A stretch of 64,000 nucleotides of DNA from Anisodus tanguticus (GCA_034509755.1 CM067555.1:19790142-19854141); one strand, 5' to 3'. Counted from the stretch's first letter, positions 10,016-21,153 are shown. The notes: generated by a model from the letters alone, not told the origin. Translations and numbers: made by a program.

Positions 10016-10252
10016 GGATCTGATACCATGCAAAGAAATGGATCTTGGGCCTAACTCTACCCCAAAAGCTAGCTTATGATGGGAGGATTGTCCAAGTCCA
10101 TATAAGGAATCCAAATTCTCATTACATTTCCGATGTGGGACTCTTAACACTCCACCGCACGCGCAAACCCCGTTAATTAGAGAGTGAATGACATAATTTG
10201 GGGACCCAACATCGGTGAACATATAATTGAAATGAGTCTGACTCTGATACCA
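10016..10252 (-). mobile_element. TRIM-derived insert: internal region plus one LTR, between two primer-binding sites
   Basis: Read on the minus strand, copia LTR 10419-10253 is followed by TGGTATCAGAG (10252-10242), which is complementary to initiator-Met tRNA. Next come about 80 bp of non-coding sequence, a purine tract GCGCGTGCGGTGGAG (10164-10150), then a 121-bp LTR of a different family (10149-10029) starting TGTTAAGAGTCCCACATCGG and ending TTTGCA, then a second TGGTATCAGATCC (10028-10016). The LTR is the short one of a widespread terminal-repeat-in-miniature (TRIM) family; another copy is at 46269-46386. Only one TRIM LTR is present, so this is not a simple TRIM insertion. Confidence 0.7.
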
Positions 10253-10419
10253 TGCAAGATTGTATTAATGTCCCTCGGGGAGTCTTTCTCATTAATACAA
10301 ATATATATAATGTATATAATGTGGAATCCTGATACAATAAGGATCCTATGTCTACCATAATTATACAACACTAATAATTACAAAATATATGTTGAATATC
10401 TTCTAATATTCACTAATAG
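10253..10419 (-). repeat. Copia 1 5' LTR
   Basis: Matches 5099-5266. On the minus strand it ends CTTGCA directly before the primer-binding site TGGTATCAGAG. Its outer TG is not preserved (plus strand ctaatagg instead of ctaataca). Confidence 0.9.
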
Positions 10420-11599
10420 GTTCTTTAATTTTCAGTTTTTTTTTTGTTGAGTTGGTAAGCAGTTTAACAAATAATTTCTTATTAATTAATTAGTTAATTA
10501 TAATCTAGACAAGAAATGTTGATTATGGGTTAGTTTAGTCTAAGCATGACAACTAACATTCACTAAAACCAATCAAAGCGGGCCAGGAATTGATCTGCAC
10601 AAAGTTTTGGTTCATTCCTTCTGACTAATAAGTTTAAACATATAGACTTAACTATATATAATTAAATTAACTGCAGATTATATACGTTGGAGGGTCCCCT
10701 TTGCTTTTAGTTAATTGCTAGATTATTATCCAATTAATCTTTCCTATATATGCGTGTTGAAGGCATTCATGAACTTCAACCTAGTGCTTTAGCATGCACC
10801 ACTCAAGATTCAATATAATAATAAAAAAATATTCTCTTTTTGTTGAATATCAATAGTATATGCTCTTTGTGTCAGAACAATATCCGATCGATCCGTCTCA
10901 AAGCAAATGATTAGGTTTGAAGATGAAGATCAATCCATCTAATTTTTTAGTGAATTCGGACATTGATTACTTAGTTTTTTGGGAAAAATATAACACTTAG
11001 GAACCAAATAAATTGCACTAAATCACATAGTTTAAAATTAAATTGTTTTTTTTTTTGGAGAATTCATAGTAAAAAAACAGTTTGACTTCCAAATAAACAT
11101 TGTATCATATAAGTTGGAACAAAATGGAGCAACAAAATCCGAACACTTACTTCCAACAAATATAATTATGCTACATTGTCGAGTTCGATATAATGATTAA
11201 CAAACAATATAATGCTTTAATGGCTCAATATGAAAGACCATCAACTCTACAAATTTTAGTGCCATATCTTTTTAAATTAAGTTGTGTACTATCCGATTTT
11301 CAATTCGTATTATATTTGTCTTTACTATATTTACCATATTTCATGCTTAGCTGGTTACTAACTTAACAATATAGCCCTATTGTGGGGTTCGTTTGACAGG
11401 CTTGATGCATCATCCCAGTTGAATTTGGAGTCACTTTCGCGCATCCTTATTTTTGTTTATGGTACGCCATCTAGTAGCAGTGTAAGTAAAGAGAATCCTT
11501 GTACATCTAGATTTATCAATGAGGTAATTAATTACGCATATGGAGGCATTAAGCGTATATAAGAAGATTAGTGGTTCCGAAAACTCCAATGGATTTTCA
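10420..11599. other. AT-rich intergenic stretch, no gene seen
   Basis: No frame with recognisable content. Several poly-T and poly-A runs (for example 11045-11056). The left end of the Tat gypsy element may reach into 11360-11600, but no boundary is clear. Confidence 0.5.
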
Positions 11600-12020
11600 C
11601 AGCCCTCCACTCCCAACAACTACCGTCATATCAGCCTTCCTAGATCAGAGTGTCGCGACGTGCGTGGGTACGGTGACGTCAGTGTGCTCACGTCGCCACA
11701 ACTTTCTGGCGTCATAATAATCTAAGTTTTGTCCTATATATGCAAGACTTAGAAGAGAAGGAAAGGACATTGTATTCACTCTAAGATCACACTTGTAACC
11801 TAGATCTCTCTCAAGCTAATACACCATTCTCAGCTTTGGGTTGTTTTTTATTCTTAGCTCGTTTTTAAATCTAACTCATTTATTTATTTCACATGCTTAT
11901 TATCACTCTTTTACTTATGGTTTAATCTCACATATTCGTTACCTAGCTAACAATTCCATACTCAATCAAGAAGGTCTCCAGATCGGATACAACCTACTTG
12001 TCTTTAAACCCTTGAATACA
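11600..12020 (+). repeat. Tat element 1 5' LTR and leader (approximate)
   Basis: A TATA-like cctatatatgcaagact at about 11732 is followed by agaagagaaggaaaggacat and gatcacacttgtaacctaga, wording I associate with transcription starts in Tat-type LTRs. Gag follows from about 12095. A heavily changed primer-binding site may lie at 12025-12045. With no second LTR, the ends cannot be fixed. Confidence 0.4.
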
Positions 12021-12094
12021 AATTGTGGTGTTGTCTCGATATGTAGCTGATGTTCTTGAAAAACCTAAAACAGAAACACTACACTCAAAAAGAA

Positions 12095-13860
12095 AAGGAA
12101 GCATGTCAGAGAAAAGTAGCAGCGCTCACGGATCACAGGAACTCGGGGAAGAACAGGTACCCATCGAACGTCAGGGCATGACGGATCAATCGGAGACACT
12201 ATGCACGAAGTTAGGGGGCAGTCTAGACAAAAGCGGAGCAAGGGAAACTTGGATAACGAAAAGGATGAAAAGGCCCAGAATAAAACGTCCGAAGAAAAGA
12301 GTTCGGCCGAATCTCAAACGGGAAAACCTAGATCTGTTGAGAATGGAGGATCTATCACTAAGGAAATGATCGCAGTTGTCCTAGAAGCGCATAATGAAAT
12401 GATGTTGCACATGGAAGCAACGGTGGCCGCTATAGCTGCCCATTCCAGGACAGGGACTCCGACATCAAACCAAAATGTCATGAAAACATTGGCCGCTCCA
12501 GAATCCAGCAAAAAGAGGACATGAAAGACCAGATGTATGCGTTCATGGAGGGACTGCATCGGTGCAAAGAGAAATGAACGAGCAGATGATCCAGATACCC
12601 GGAGCACCGTCTATCATAAAGGGCACAAGAGCCAAGAGATATGGTGTCTTGCTGTACCCGAGAAGCGCGACCCTTGTCCCTATCCCAAAGAAGTTCAAGA
12701 TGCATGACATACCAAAATACTATGGCACCACATATCCAAAAGAGCATATCGTGACCTTCGAAGTAGCCGTCACCGGGCACGATCTCAAACAACACAAGAT
12801 CGAATATGTCATACTGAAAAAATTCAGTCAGACGATCGAAAGGGAGCACTCTCTTAGTATACTCAATTACCCGGAAACTCTCTTGATTTATTTGCTACTC
12901 TTGCAAGTACTTTTGTCAAGGCTCACGCAGAGGCCCAAAGGGTAGAAACGCACAAGCATAACATATTTATGATAAAGCAACTGGAAGATGAATTGATGCG
13001 AGGATTTGTAGAAATGTTCTAGAGGGAGAGAATATTGTTACCGGCCATCTCGAAAGACTGGGCAGCAACATCGTTTGAAGACAAGTTAAACCATAACAGT
13101 TCAAACGCCTCCAAAAAGTTAAAGAAAAGCCTCAAGGAGTTCCCAGCAAAAACATGGGGCAAAATAAATCTCAAGTACACAACCAAGATATGGATCGAGG
13201 AAGATCAACGGGTGATAACACTGGCATACACGGGCGGCCGCCCTCCAAGAAGGTCGGGTCACGAGTATAATAATAATATTATAAAAGGGGGACAATACGA
13301 GCTGTACGATGTCAGGAAATTATCAGGTGCAAGGGCTGGCCAGGGAAGCACTCGGAACCATCAAAGCCTCATTGAACGAGCCTCCTGGCGGTCAGAAGAA
13401 TCAACATCAAGGGGAACTGGACCCCCAAAGCTGTCTCATCATAATTTCAGTATAAATGCGGCGGAATTAGTAATAGTAATGAACACTATGAAAGAAGCAA
13501 GGTTCCCGGATGATGTGCGCACCAATCCGCAAAAAGGAACACACGATTGTGGTGCCATTTCCATAGAACACACGGTAACATCACAGAGAATTACGCTAAC
13601 TTAAGAATTGAGGTGGCATATCTACTGCGTGCAGGGCATTTAAGAGAGTACATCAGTGACCGAGCAATGCTCAACCTAAGTAAGAATGTGGGGCAAAGAC
13701 CGAGCCAAGTGCCTCTGCCTACCCTCACTATCAATATGATCTTCGACACAGATGTGGTCAACAAGTTCACGTACACATCGATGAGGAAGTCCAATATCTC
13801 CATCACGTACACATCGATGAGGAGGTCCAAGATCTCCATTACGTACACATCGATGAGGCC
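12095..13860 (+). pseudogene. Tat element 1 gag
   Basis: Pieces in different frames follow gag order. A charged N-terminus (12100-12360) is followed by EMIAVVLEAHNEMMLHMEAT, the matrix-like block VPIPKKFKMHDIPKYYGTT (12680-12735), and a helical region with RERILLPAISKDWAATSF and SNASKKLKKSLKEFPAKTW (13025-13160). A C-terminal part has HFHRTHGNITENY and LLRAGHLREYISDRA (13550-13670). Stops near 13020 and frame changes at 12370, 12530 and 13550 disable it. Confidence 0.85.
13768..13859 (+). repeat. 36-bp tandem repeat, 2.6 copies
   Basis: Units start at 13768, 13804 and 13840, each opening with acgtacacatcgatgagg and, where complete, continuing into a ggtccaagatctccat-like block. The period of 36 keeps the gag frame and gives a 12-residue repeat beginning TYTSMR. 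It sits between gag and protease. Confidence 0.95.
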
Positions 13861-13889
13861 ATGGTAATATCTTTAAGAATTAATAAATT

Positions 13890-14138
13890 TTTACTAAGTG
13901 TGTTTTGGTTGACCCAGGAAGCTCATCTAACATCATACAATTGCGGGCCCTAAAAGAAATGCATATGGATGAATTAATCACCCTCATAACAAAAGTTTTG
14001 GCAGTATTTAACATGTCTACTGAGCTGACAAAGGGGGAAGTTGAATTAACGATTCACGTTGATAGCGTGAAACAGGTCACAACGTTCGACGTCGTGTCCG
14101 AAGTTATGACATATAATGCAATACTTGGGAGGCCATAA
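13890..14138 (+). pseudogene. Tat element 1 aspartic protease
   Basis: The frame reads VLVDPGSSSNIIQ, the active-site region of Tat-type retroviral-like proteases (the aspartate of VDPGSS is preserved), and closes with the conserved YNAILGRP. It matures the gag-pol polyprotein. No stop occurs in this short domain, but the frames on both sides are broken. Confidence 0.85.
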
Positions 14139-14576
14139 CTGTACGCAATGCAGACAGTTCTTTCAACCTATCATCAGAAGGTCAAGTTCCCTACACCTTG
14201 GGGAATTAGAGAAATCAGATGAAGTAACGGTTGTCCTCGATCGAGGGATACGTTAGCAGTAATGATGCCACATGAACAAAAAGTGAATCAACAGCAGTTA
14301 CAGTTACCGACCTCAAGCAAGACGCTCGGAGGAGGGAGGGAACAACTTACGGAAGAATGGCATTCAAACATGGTCATCCCAAAAGGTTTTGTTTTACTGT
14401 CAGATAAGGATCCCGCAAATTCGACTATCAAAGAATTAGAAAGTGTGACGCTTTTCGAAGAACATCCCGAAAAGAAGGTATACTTAGGCTCAGAGCTCTC
14501 GCCTGAGCTCAGGAATACATTTTTATATTATTTAACAACTCAGATTGCTTTGTTTGGTCTCACCTTAAGATAACAG

Positions 14577-15440
14577 GGATCCCCCCGAAGAAAGCTATTC
14601 ACCGATTCAACGTCGATCCTAACCATACCCCAGTGAAGCAAAGAAAGCAGCCGATATCTGCGGTCAAGGACCAATTTGTGAAGGAAGAGGTGACGCGCCT
14701 ACTCAATATAGGGTCAGTCCAGAGGATTGAGGAACCCGCGTTGCTGGCTAACGTGGTGGTGGTCCCTAAAAAGCTCAATAAATTTAGAATGTTCGTGGAC
14801 TTCAAGGACCTGAATGAGGCGTGCCTAAAAGACTCTTTTCCTCTGCCGTATATTGATGAGACAATTGATGCCACAACAGGACATGAGCTGCTCAGCTTCT
14901 TGGATGCATACTCTGGATACAATCAGATTAGCCTGCATTCATATGATCAGGAAAAATATCTTTTATGACCAATATGGTAATTTTTGCTATAATGTAATGC
15001 CTTTTGGTATTAAGAATGCAGGAGCCACTTACTAGAGATTGGCGAATAAAATGTTTGAGAAGAAAATCAGTCGTACTATGGAAGTTTACATCGATGACAT
15101 ATTGGTCAAATCTCAAGAAACTGAGAACAACCTAGCCTCCTTGGCCGAAACCTTTGACGTTTTACATCGCTATGGCATGAAGTCAAAATTGAAAAAATGC
15201 ACATTCGGGGTCATGTTCGGAATGTTCTTGGGTTTCCTTATCTCTGATCGTGGCATTGAGATGAACCCCGATAAAGCTAAGGCTATCCAGGAGATACTAG
15301 ATGCACTAAATAACGTCAAGATGGTACAAAGTTTGATGGGGAAAGTCACGGCATTGGGAAGATTTATATCACGATCGATCGATCGATGTCATGAATTTTT
15401 CAAACTCATGAAAAATGACCAGTTTCTTGTGGACACAAGA
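14577..15440 (+). pseudogene. Tat element 1 reverse transcriptase
   Basis: Domain words in order are VKEEVTRLLNIGSVQRI, ANVVVVPKK, FVDFKDLNEACLKDSFPLP, GHELLSFLDAYSGYNQI, the catalytic VYIDDILVKS at 15075-15105, and GFLISDRGIEMNPDKAKAI. A frameshift near 14966 and a stop near 15033 break the frame between the palm pieces. The YIDD motif survives. Connection-domain words (GRFISRS) end it at about 15390. Confidence 0.9.
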
Positions 15441-15445
15441 GTATG

Positions 15446-15860
15446 ATCAAAGCTTGCGGGACCTCAAGGATTACTCTGCTAGCCCTCACATAATGGCCAA
15501 AACTGAAAAGAGAGAGAGACAACTCACCTATGTGACTGTCTCAGCTATGCCCGTTAGCATCTCTCACGTACGAGAAGAAGGAGAGGAGTTGTTCCCATCT
15601 ATTATTCCAGTAAGACATTGACCAGGGCCGAGTCATGATATCCGAACACAGAAAAGATGGCCCTGGCCCTCGTCACGGCCACTCGAAAGCTGCGACCATA
15701 CTTCCAATGCCATTTGATAACAGTCGTGACAGATGCCCTAATGAAGGCCCTATTATAAGGAAGAAATCTCACAGGTTGGCTATTGAAGTGTTCTGTCAAG
15801 ATAAGTGAATATGATCTAACCTATCAACCTCGAACAATAATATGAACGCCAAACCTGCCA
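15446..15860 (+). pseudogene. Tat element 1 RNase H remnant
   Basis: Short frames here encode the words ALALVTATRKLRPYFQCHLI (15660-15720) and ISEYDLTYQPRT (15800-15840), which follow the RNase H active-site region in Tat pol. The expected second RNase H and integrase do not follow; the sequence passes directly into AT-rich non-coding DNA, so some 2 kb of pol has been deleted. Confidence 0.7.
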
Positions 15861-16989
15861 GAGTTTGCTGTCGATTTTTCCCCTATAATACGACCCTGAA
15901 GATCGCAAGGTATGAATTCATCCTTTCTCCCTTTTTGTTTTCCGTAACCTTTTTTTATCGCAGGACTGGGACTGACATCAGGATTGGGACTGGTTGTGCA
16001 AATTACGAGCTAAGGGATGTCAAAGTGAAGATAAAAAAATACGTGTTGCACTCTTTTCCATGACAAGTTTTTTTTCAAAAAGGTTTTTGTCGGTAGGGTT
16101 TTTAATGAGGCAACGATTGAAAAACGTATTACTTAGAAGAACTCTACATAGAAATACAAGCGCAAGGGGAAGCGATCCGCTCTTGGCTACAGGCGCCAAG
16201 AGCCTTCACATTTTCTATATTTGCTAATGTTATCAGAAAAAAATGCATGTACACGAGTATGAACGCAATATATGAGAATGAACTTACTTTGAAAGCTTCC
16301 TACACTCTAATGTTGTTGGTACGAACGCGTCCTCTCGGACCCGATAATATCCACATCGAACACACGACACGGCTTATTGGCCTTAGAGCGTGAAGGAAAT
16401 ATAACCTTATGTCAATATAAGATGAGGTCGAGACATCCTCCTCATCGGCGCGGAACTAAGGTGGCTCCCCCTTTTATTATAAAATGGATTATTTAAATTC
16501 CCAATCATACAATACGTGGCTGAAAGTAACATTCTTGGATTGGGGGAAGCGATTGCTCGAAATCCCGTACACATTGCGAAGAAATAAAAATGCAAATCAT
16601 GGAACTTAAATACAAGCGTTCAAATTTTCCATTGAGCATAGTCCCGATGAGGGAGTCTTCGGGTGTAAGGATCCATATGGTTGGACTGATCTACTTTAAA
16701 GGACCGGATAATTAACGCACCCGGCCACAAAGCATACCAACATAACCAGAGTGACAAATAATGATCAAACGCCTCCGCATGGGACTTAGGCAATTTTGTA
16801 CAAAAAACTCGGCAATTTAAAGACAAGCAAAAAACACTATCACAAGAAGGCATGCATTCGATAAAATAAAAAGGACCTAAAAACACGGGCAATACCAGCA
16901 TTATAAAACAAATTGTCTTCCAGAAAAGGCCAAAAAACATATATAAAAAAAATTAAAACTCCACACATGGAGTACAAAGGTCAAGCTTT
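15861..16989 (+). other. Non-coding region downstream of Tat 1 pol
   Basis: Contains the Tat-specific word gtttttaatgaggcaac (16098-16114). The rest is AT-rich, without usable frames. Confidence 0.45.
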
Positions 16990-17430
16990 AATGACTAAGG
17001 CATTAGAGTTTCCAACGAGGGCATGCGTCTCCGGGGCCATAACAACCGGAGGATCCTACGGAAGGATCATCTCCTCCCACTTCCGAAGCTATAAAAGGGC
17101 TCCTGAGAGGGGTCACCTCCTCTTTGCCTTTCCCGCTCCCGCTCTTAGCCATGGAACCTCGGGAGAGTGAACTTCATGCTCAGACATGGTCTCTCCTTCA
17201 CCCTCATGAGAGAAACTTTCATCACCGGAAGACGGAGCAAAGGAAAATCCTTATGGGCCCTATCATCTACCTCAAAGCATCGGCCAGGGCCGCCGCAACA
17301 TTTATCGAGCCCTCTCGAGCCTCCTGCAGAACTTGCCAACGATCCTGGTAAAAGTTTGATTTTACGTGAACATGAGATTATATTGCATTTTTTTCATCAT
17401 AGTGAAACTTTCTCTCTATTTTACCCGTGA
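16990..17430 (-). pseudogene. Possible relic of the Tat antisense gene
   Basis: In the large Tat element an antisense gene ends 1.15 kb from the shared word gtttttaatgaggcaac. At the matching distance here the minus strand has a less AT-rich stretch with partly open frames and, downstream, a T-rich tail with ttttttggccttttctgg. This resembles the tail of the antisense gene near 57240 (ttttggccattttggccttc). I cannot align the proteins, so this rests mainly on position. Confidence 0.25.
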
Positions 17431-17440
17431 ACATAAGCAC

Positions 17441-18410
17441 ATCGATCAGCTTAAACTCATAAATTTTGTATTTTTCATTCAACAGGTAAGAACAAGTGAT
17501 CTGTCATGACTTCAAACATAAGTCGATCAAAGGGTTCACTCATGCTAGAGTGAGCATCCCTACTTAATGATCGGTCCACTAATTCACTCAAATTGATGAA
17601 GTTATCATGGATAGCGAGAGAAACACCCTAAATACCTGAAATCATTCGACTCTGATTGGGTGTGAGCAAATGTACCTTCTTTGGGGTCTATCACCATAAC
17701 GTTCTTTTAATTTCCTAAACCGTGCAATTGGACGTTGTGTGCCTATTAGTGCTACTTTCTCATAGTAATTATAATGTTGTCACTTGAAACAATTTGGGGT
17801 CTGGGGAAACCATGATAAATGTATAAATGTTTATATGCTTTATTTTTGCAGTGTGTCATGTGATTTTCTAATTATTATGGAAAGGGACCAAAACTCCTGT
17901 TAAACTCCTCTTCAACTATTGAAAAAGAGAATTTTTGCCATCCATTGTCTTTTGGAATAAATAATATCCTCGCCGTCTAAAAATTGGGTAATATCTACAC
18001 TTACTTGCTAACGATTGAATCCTACACGTTCCTAATACTTGTCTAATTAGATTAATTAGTATATTTAAAGTGCAATTTTGCCCTAATCCTCCTCCTCTAT
18101 AATTTACTTTAAAATTGTTGTAGTGGTATATAAAAGATATGGAAGTTACTGCTCATTTGGAACAGAGAAAAAAGTGTAACATTTGTTTTTCTTCCTTATA
18201 ATTTTTTTTTTCATTTTAGGCAAGAATGATATAAAAAGAATGAAATTCTTTGGCTGGTGGGAATATTGCAGTCATTGGAATTTCTACAGCAAAGAGACAC
18301 ACAAGACAGCTTGCGAAAACTACAAAGGGAATATACATGGATGGGAAGTTCATGCAAGGAAGTAGTCAACTTGATACATAATTGACACATTCACTTTTTC
18401 CTCTTTTAAA
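17441..18410. other. AT-rich spacer
   Basis: No transposon end recognised. The only coding signal is the short frame at 18240-18365, listed separately. Confidence 0.5.
18240..18365 (+). CDS. Unrecognised 41-codon ORF, aromatic-rich
   Basis: ATG at 18240 opens a 41-codon frame beginning MKFFGWWEYCSHWNFYSKET, rich in Trp, Tyr, Phe and Cys. Just upstream a long T tract ends in cattttag (to about 18221), which looks like a 3' splice site, so this could be the last exon of a lost gene. I do not recognise the product, and a chance frame is possible. Confidence 0.2.
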   Translation: MKFFGWWEYCSHWNFYSKETHKTACENYKGNIHGWEVHARK

Positions 18411-18857
18411 AACAACAACAACATACCCAGTGAAATCCCATAATGTGGGGGTCTGGGGAGGGTAGAGTGTACACAAATCTTACCTTGGTAGGTAGAGCGG
18501 TTGTTTACGAGAGACTATCAGATCAAGACAAAGAATAAACACAAGCAAATCAAGAGAAATGGTCAGACCCAGACAAGAAATTTAAAGCAGTATGAAAATG
18601 CTGGTATCAAAAGAGAATAAGTCATGCTAGCGTATTCTGGAAAAAAGAAGCAGTAACTAATGAATATACATAAGATAAACAAAATACACTAAAGAGCACA
18701 TAGCAGCAGAAATCAAACGCTACTAGAAAGCAATATTGCGCCTACTAGTATGATAGGCTAAGTGGGCCTACAAAGATAATATTACAACTATCAGTCTGTA
18801 AGCGTAAGTAGGACTACGCTCGACTACCTACTACCCTTTTATCCTAATCCATGTCCT

Positions 18858-19184
18858 TCACAACCCCCTATCTAAGATCATGCCCTCGGTAAGTTGCACC
18901 TGCGTCATATCCCGTCTAATCACCTCTCCCCAATACTTCTTCGGCCTACCCCTACCCCTACCCCTACCCCTCTTGAACCCGTCCATAGACAACCTCTCAT
19001 ACCTTCGCACTGGGGCATTTGTGTCTCTCCTCTGCACATGCCCGAACCACCTCAACTTCGCTTCCCGCATCTTATCCTCCACCAAGGCCACTCTCACTCT
19101 GTCCCGGATATTATTATTTCTAATCCAATCTCTCCTTGTATGCCCACACATCCATGTCAGCATACTCATCTCCACAACTTTCAT
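18858..19184 (-). pseudogene. LINE C-terminal region
   Basis: The frame contains WIRNNNIRDRVRVALVEDKM, RWFGHVQRRDTNAPVRR and a GRGRGRGRPKKYW tract, all typical of the C-terminal part of plant RTE ORFs. The arginine-glycine tract comes from (GGGGTA)n DNA at 18945-18971, which may expand or shrink easily. Confidence 0.85.
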
Positions 19185-19429
19185 CTTTTAGATGTGCGAA
19201 GTCTTGATTGGCTAACATTTCGTCCCATACAACATAGTCGGTCTAACCACCACCCTATAGAACTTGACTTTAAGTTTTGGTGGTACCTTCTTATCGCATA
19301 AAACTCCAGATGCGAGCCTCCATTTCATCCACCCTGCCCCAATATGATGTGTGACATCGTCATCAATCTCTCCATTCCCTTGGATAATAGACCCGAGGTA
19401 CTTGAAGCTTCCTTTATTTGTAATGACCT

Positions 19430-20600
19430 AAGTACCAAGCCTCACCTCCACACCTGTCTTAAGGTCACTCCCGTTACTAAACTTGCACTCCAAGTATTTT
19501 GTCTTGGTCCTACTCAGCCTGAATCTTTTAGACTCTAGAGTCTGTCTCCAAACCTCCAGCTTAGCATTCACTCCACTGCGAGTCTCATAAATCAAGACTA
19601 TGTCGTATGTGAATAACATACACCATGGCACCTCTCATTGGATTTGTCGCATAAGTCCATCCATCACCAAGGTAAATAAGAATGGACTAAGAACTAATCT
19701 CTGGTGCAACCCCATCGTCATTGGGATGTGCTCTGAGTCCCCTCTTACTGTCCGTACCCTGGTCTTGGCTCCATCATACATATCCTTGATCGCTTTAGTG
19801 TATGCCACAGGTATACCTCTACCCTTCAAACATCTCCATAGAACCTCCCTAGGGACTTTTTCGTATACCTTCCTGAGTTCGATGAAAACCATATGTAAGT
19901 CTCTCTTTCTCTTCCTTTACTGATCCACCAACCTCCTAATAAGATGAATGACTTCAATAGTCGAACGCCCCTGCATGAATCCAAACTGGTTCTCGAAAAT
20001 AGACACGCCTCTTCTCACCCTCATCTCCATGACCATTTCCTAAACTTTCATAGTGTGGCTTAGCAGCTTGATACCTCTATAGTTATTGCAACTTTGGATG
20101 TCACATTTGTTCTTGTACAAAGGAATCATTGTACTCCACTTCCATTCTTCGGGCATTCTCTTCGTCTTGAAAATGACGTTAAACAACTCAGTCGGTCACT
20201 CCAAACGTGCCCTGCCTGCGCTCTTCCAAAATTCAAATGGGATCTCATCAGGCCCGATCGCTCGTCCCCGCGCATCCTGCGAACAACATTCTTAACCTCC
20301 TCAACCTTAATGCTTCTACAATACCCAAAATCCGGTACCTACCAGATTGCTCCAGATCTCCCAGCACAATGTCTTTATCTCCTTCTTCGTTCAAGAGTTT
20401 ATGGAAGTAAGATTGACACATTCGCCTAATATGCGTGTCCTCTACTAGTAATTTTCCGTCCTCGTCCTTGATGCACCTTACGTGATCCAATTCATGGGCC
20501 CTCCTCTCCCTCACCTTGGCTAGTCTGTACAACTTCTTATTCCTACCTTTTTCCTCTAATTCCACATACATGCGTTCATAAGCCTTCATTTTTCCGTTGT
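19430..20600 (-). pseudogene. LINE reverse transcriptase
   Basis: Minus-strand frames give KAYERMYVELEEKG and RIKDEDGKLL-type words (20589-20248), then FIELRKVYEKVPREVLWRCL, YDGAKTRVRTVRGDSEHIP and LSPFLFTLVMDGL (19892-19635), then CMLFTYDIVLI (about 19590-19625). The catalytic block is normally FADD; here it reads FTYD, so the active site is destroyed. Stops separate the three pieces. Confidence 0.9.
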
Positions 20601-21153
20601 AACCGCTAGCTTTGCCTCCTTCCTAACCATCTTATACAATTCTCTATTCATCAACTTCTCCACTTCATCCTTGCTTCTACCAATTTTGTATACGCTATTT
20701 TTTTCGCTTCCACCTTCTCTTAAACTTTACCATTCCATCACCCGTCCCCTCGATGGCCACCACGGCTACCCCGCAAGACCCCTAACACTTCTTTAGCTAC
20801 CTCTCGAATGCAACTGGCCGTCCTGTCCCACATACCGGTCGCCTCCCCACTACTCCCCCAAGCGCCCTTGGCCATCAACCTCTCCCCCATCTCATTTGCA
20901 CTAGCCATGGTCAAACTCCCCCATTTGATTCTTAACCTATCATCCATAACCCTCTTCTTCTCCATCTTGATCTCCAAATCCATCATCAAAAGCTTATGTC
21001 GGGTTGTAAGATTTTCCCTCGGAATAACCTTGTAGTCTTTACAAAGACCACTGTCAACCATCCTAAGGAATAAAAAGTCTATCTAAGTCTTAGCCACCGA
21101 ACTACGAAAAGTCACTTAGTGCTCCTCCTTCTTTAGGAATCTCGAATTGGATG

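Larger units (their letters stand above)
5099..10419 (-). mobile_element. Copia element 1 (Ale/Retrofit-like), decayed, with chimeric 5' end
   Basis: This is a complete but dead Ty1/copia retrotransposon. Read on the minus strand the order is 5' LTR (10419-10253), primer-binding site, TRIM-derived insert, gag (about 9911-8928), protease and integrase (8885-7512), reverse transcriptase (6952-5850), RNase H (5800-5270), polypurine tract, 3' LTR (5266-5099). The two LTRs differ at roughly one base in nine by eye, so the insertion is old. All coding regions carry stops and frameshifts. It shares gag and pol words with copia element 2, so both belong to one lineage, although their LTRs differ. No matching 5-bp target duplication is visible. 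Confidence 0.9.
11600..17440 (+). mobile_element. Ty3/gypsy Tat-lineage element 1, decayed and 3'-truncated
   Basis: A plus-strand gypsy element with an LTR/leader (about 11600-12020), gag (12095-13860), protease (13890-14138), reverse transcriptase (14577-15440) and an RNase H remnant (15446-15860). The second RNase H and integrase are absent. At 16098-16114 it has gtttttaatgaggcaac, which also occurs (inverted) at 58328-58344 in the large Tat element, at the same place downstream of pol. The following 16115-17440 would then be the region between pol and 3' LTR. No second LTR is found, so the 3' end is lost. The words GHELLSFLDAYSGYNQI and VDPGSSSNII are typical of the Tat branch. Confidence 0.85.

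Noticed and set aside
13768..13859. Regular repeats considered as a CRISPR-like array
   Set aside because: No unique spacers, only 2.6 units, and they lie in a retrotransposon gag of a eukaryote.
15367..15385. gatcgatcgatcgat run as a regulatory site
   Set aside because: It lies inside the degenerate reverse transcriptase of Tat 1 and is most simply a short slippage repeat.
17088..17351. A TATA-like ctataaaagggctc followed by an ATG frame of 67 codons
   Set aside because: The protein is not recognisable, and the minus strand there fits a relic of the Tat antisense gene by position; a chance promoter-like arrangement is likelier.
18945..18971. CCCCTA repeats resembling telomere DNA
   Set aside because: They are in frame within the LINE C-terminal region, coding for Gly-Arg repeats, and the unit differs from plant telomere CCCTAAA.
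19600..20429. Several long plus-strand frames in the LINE
   Set aside because: They are antisense to the reverse transcriptase, which is recognisable on the minus strand.
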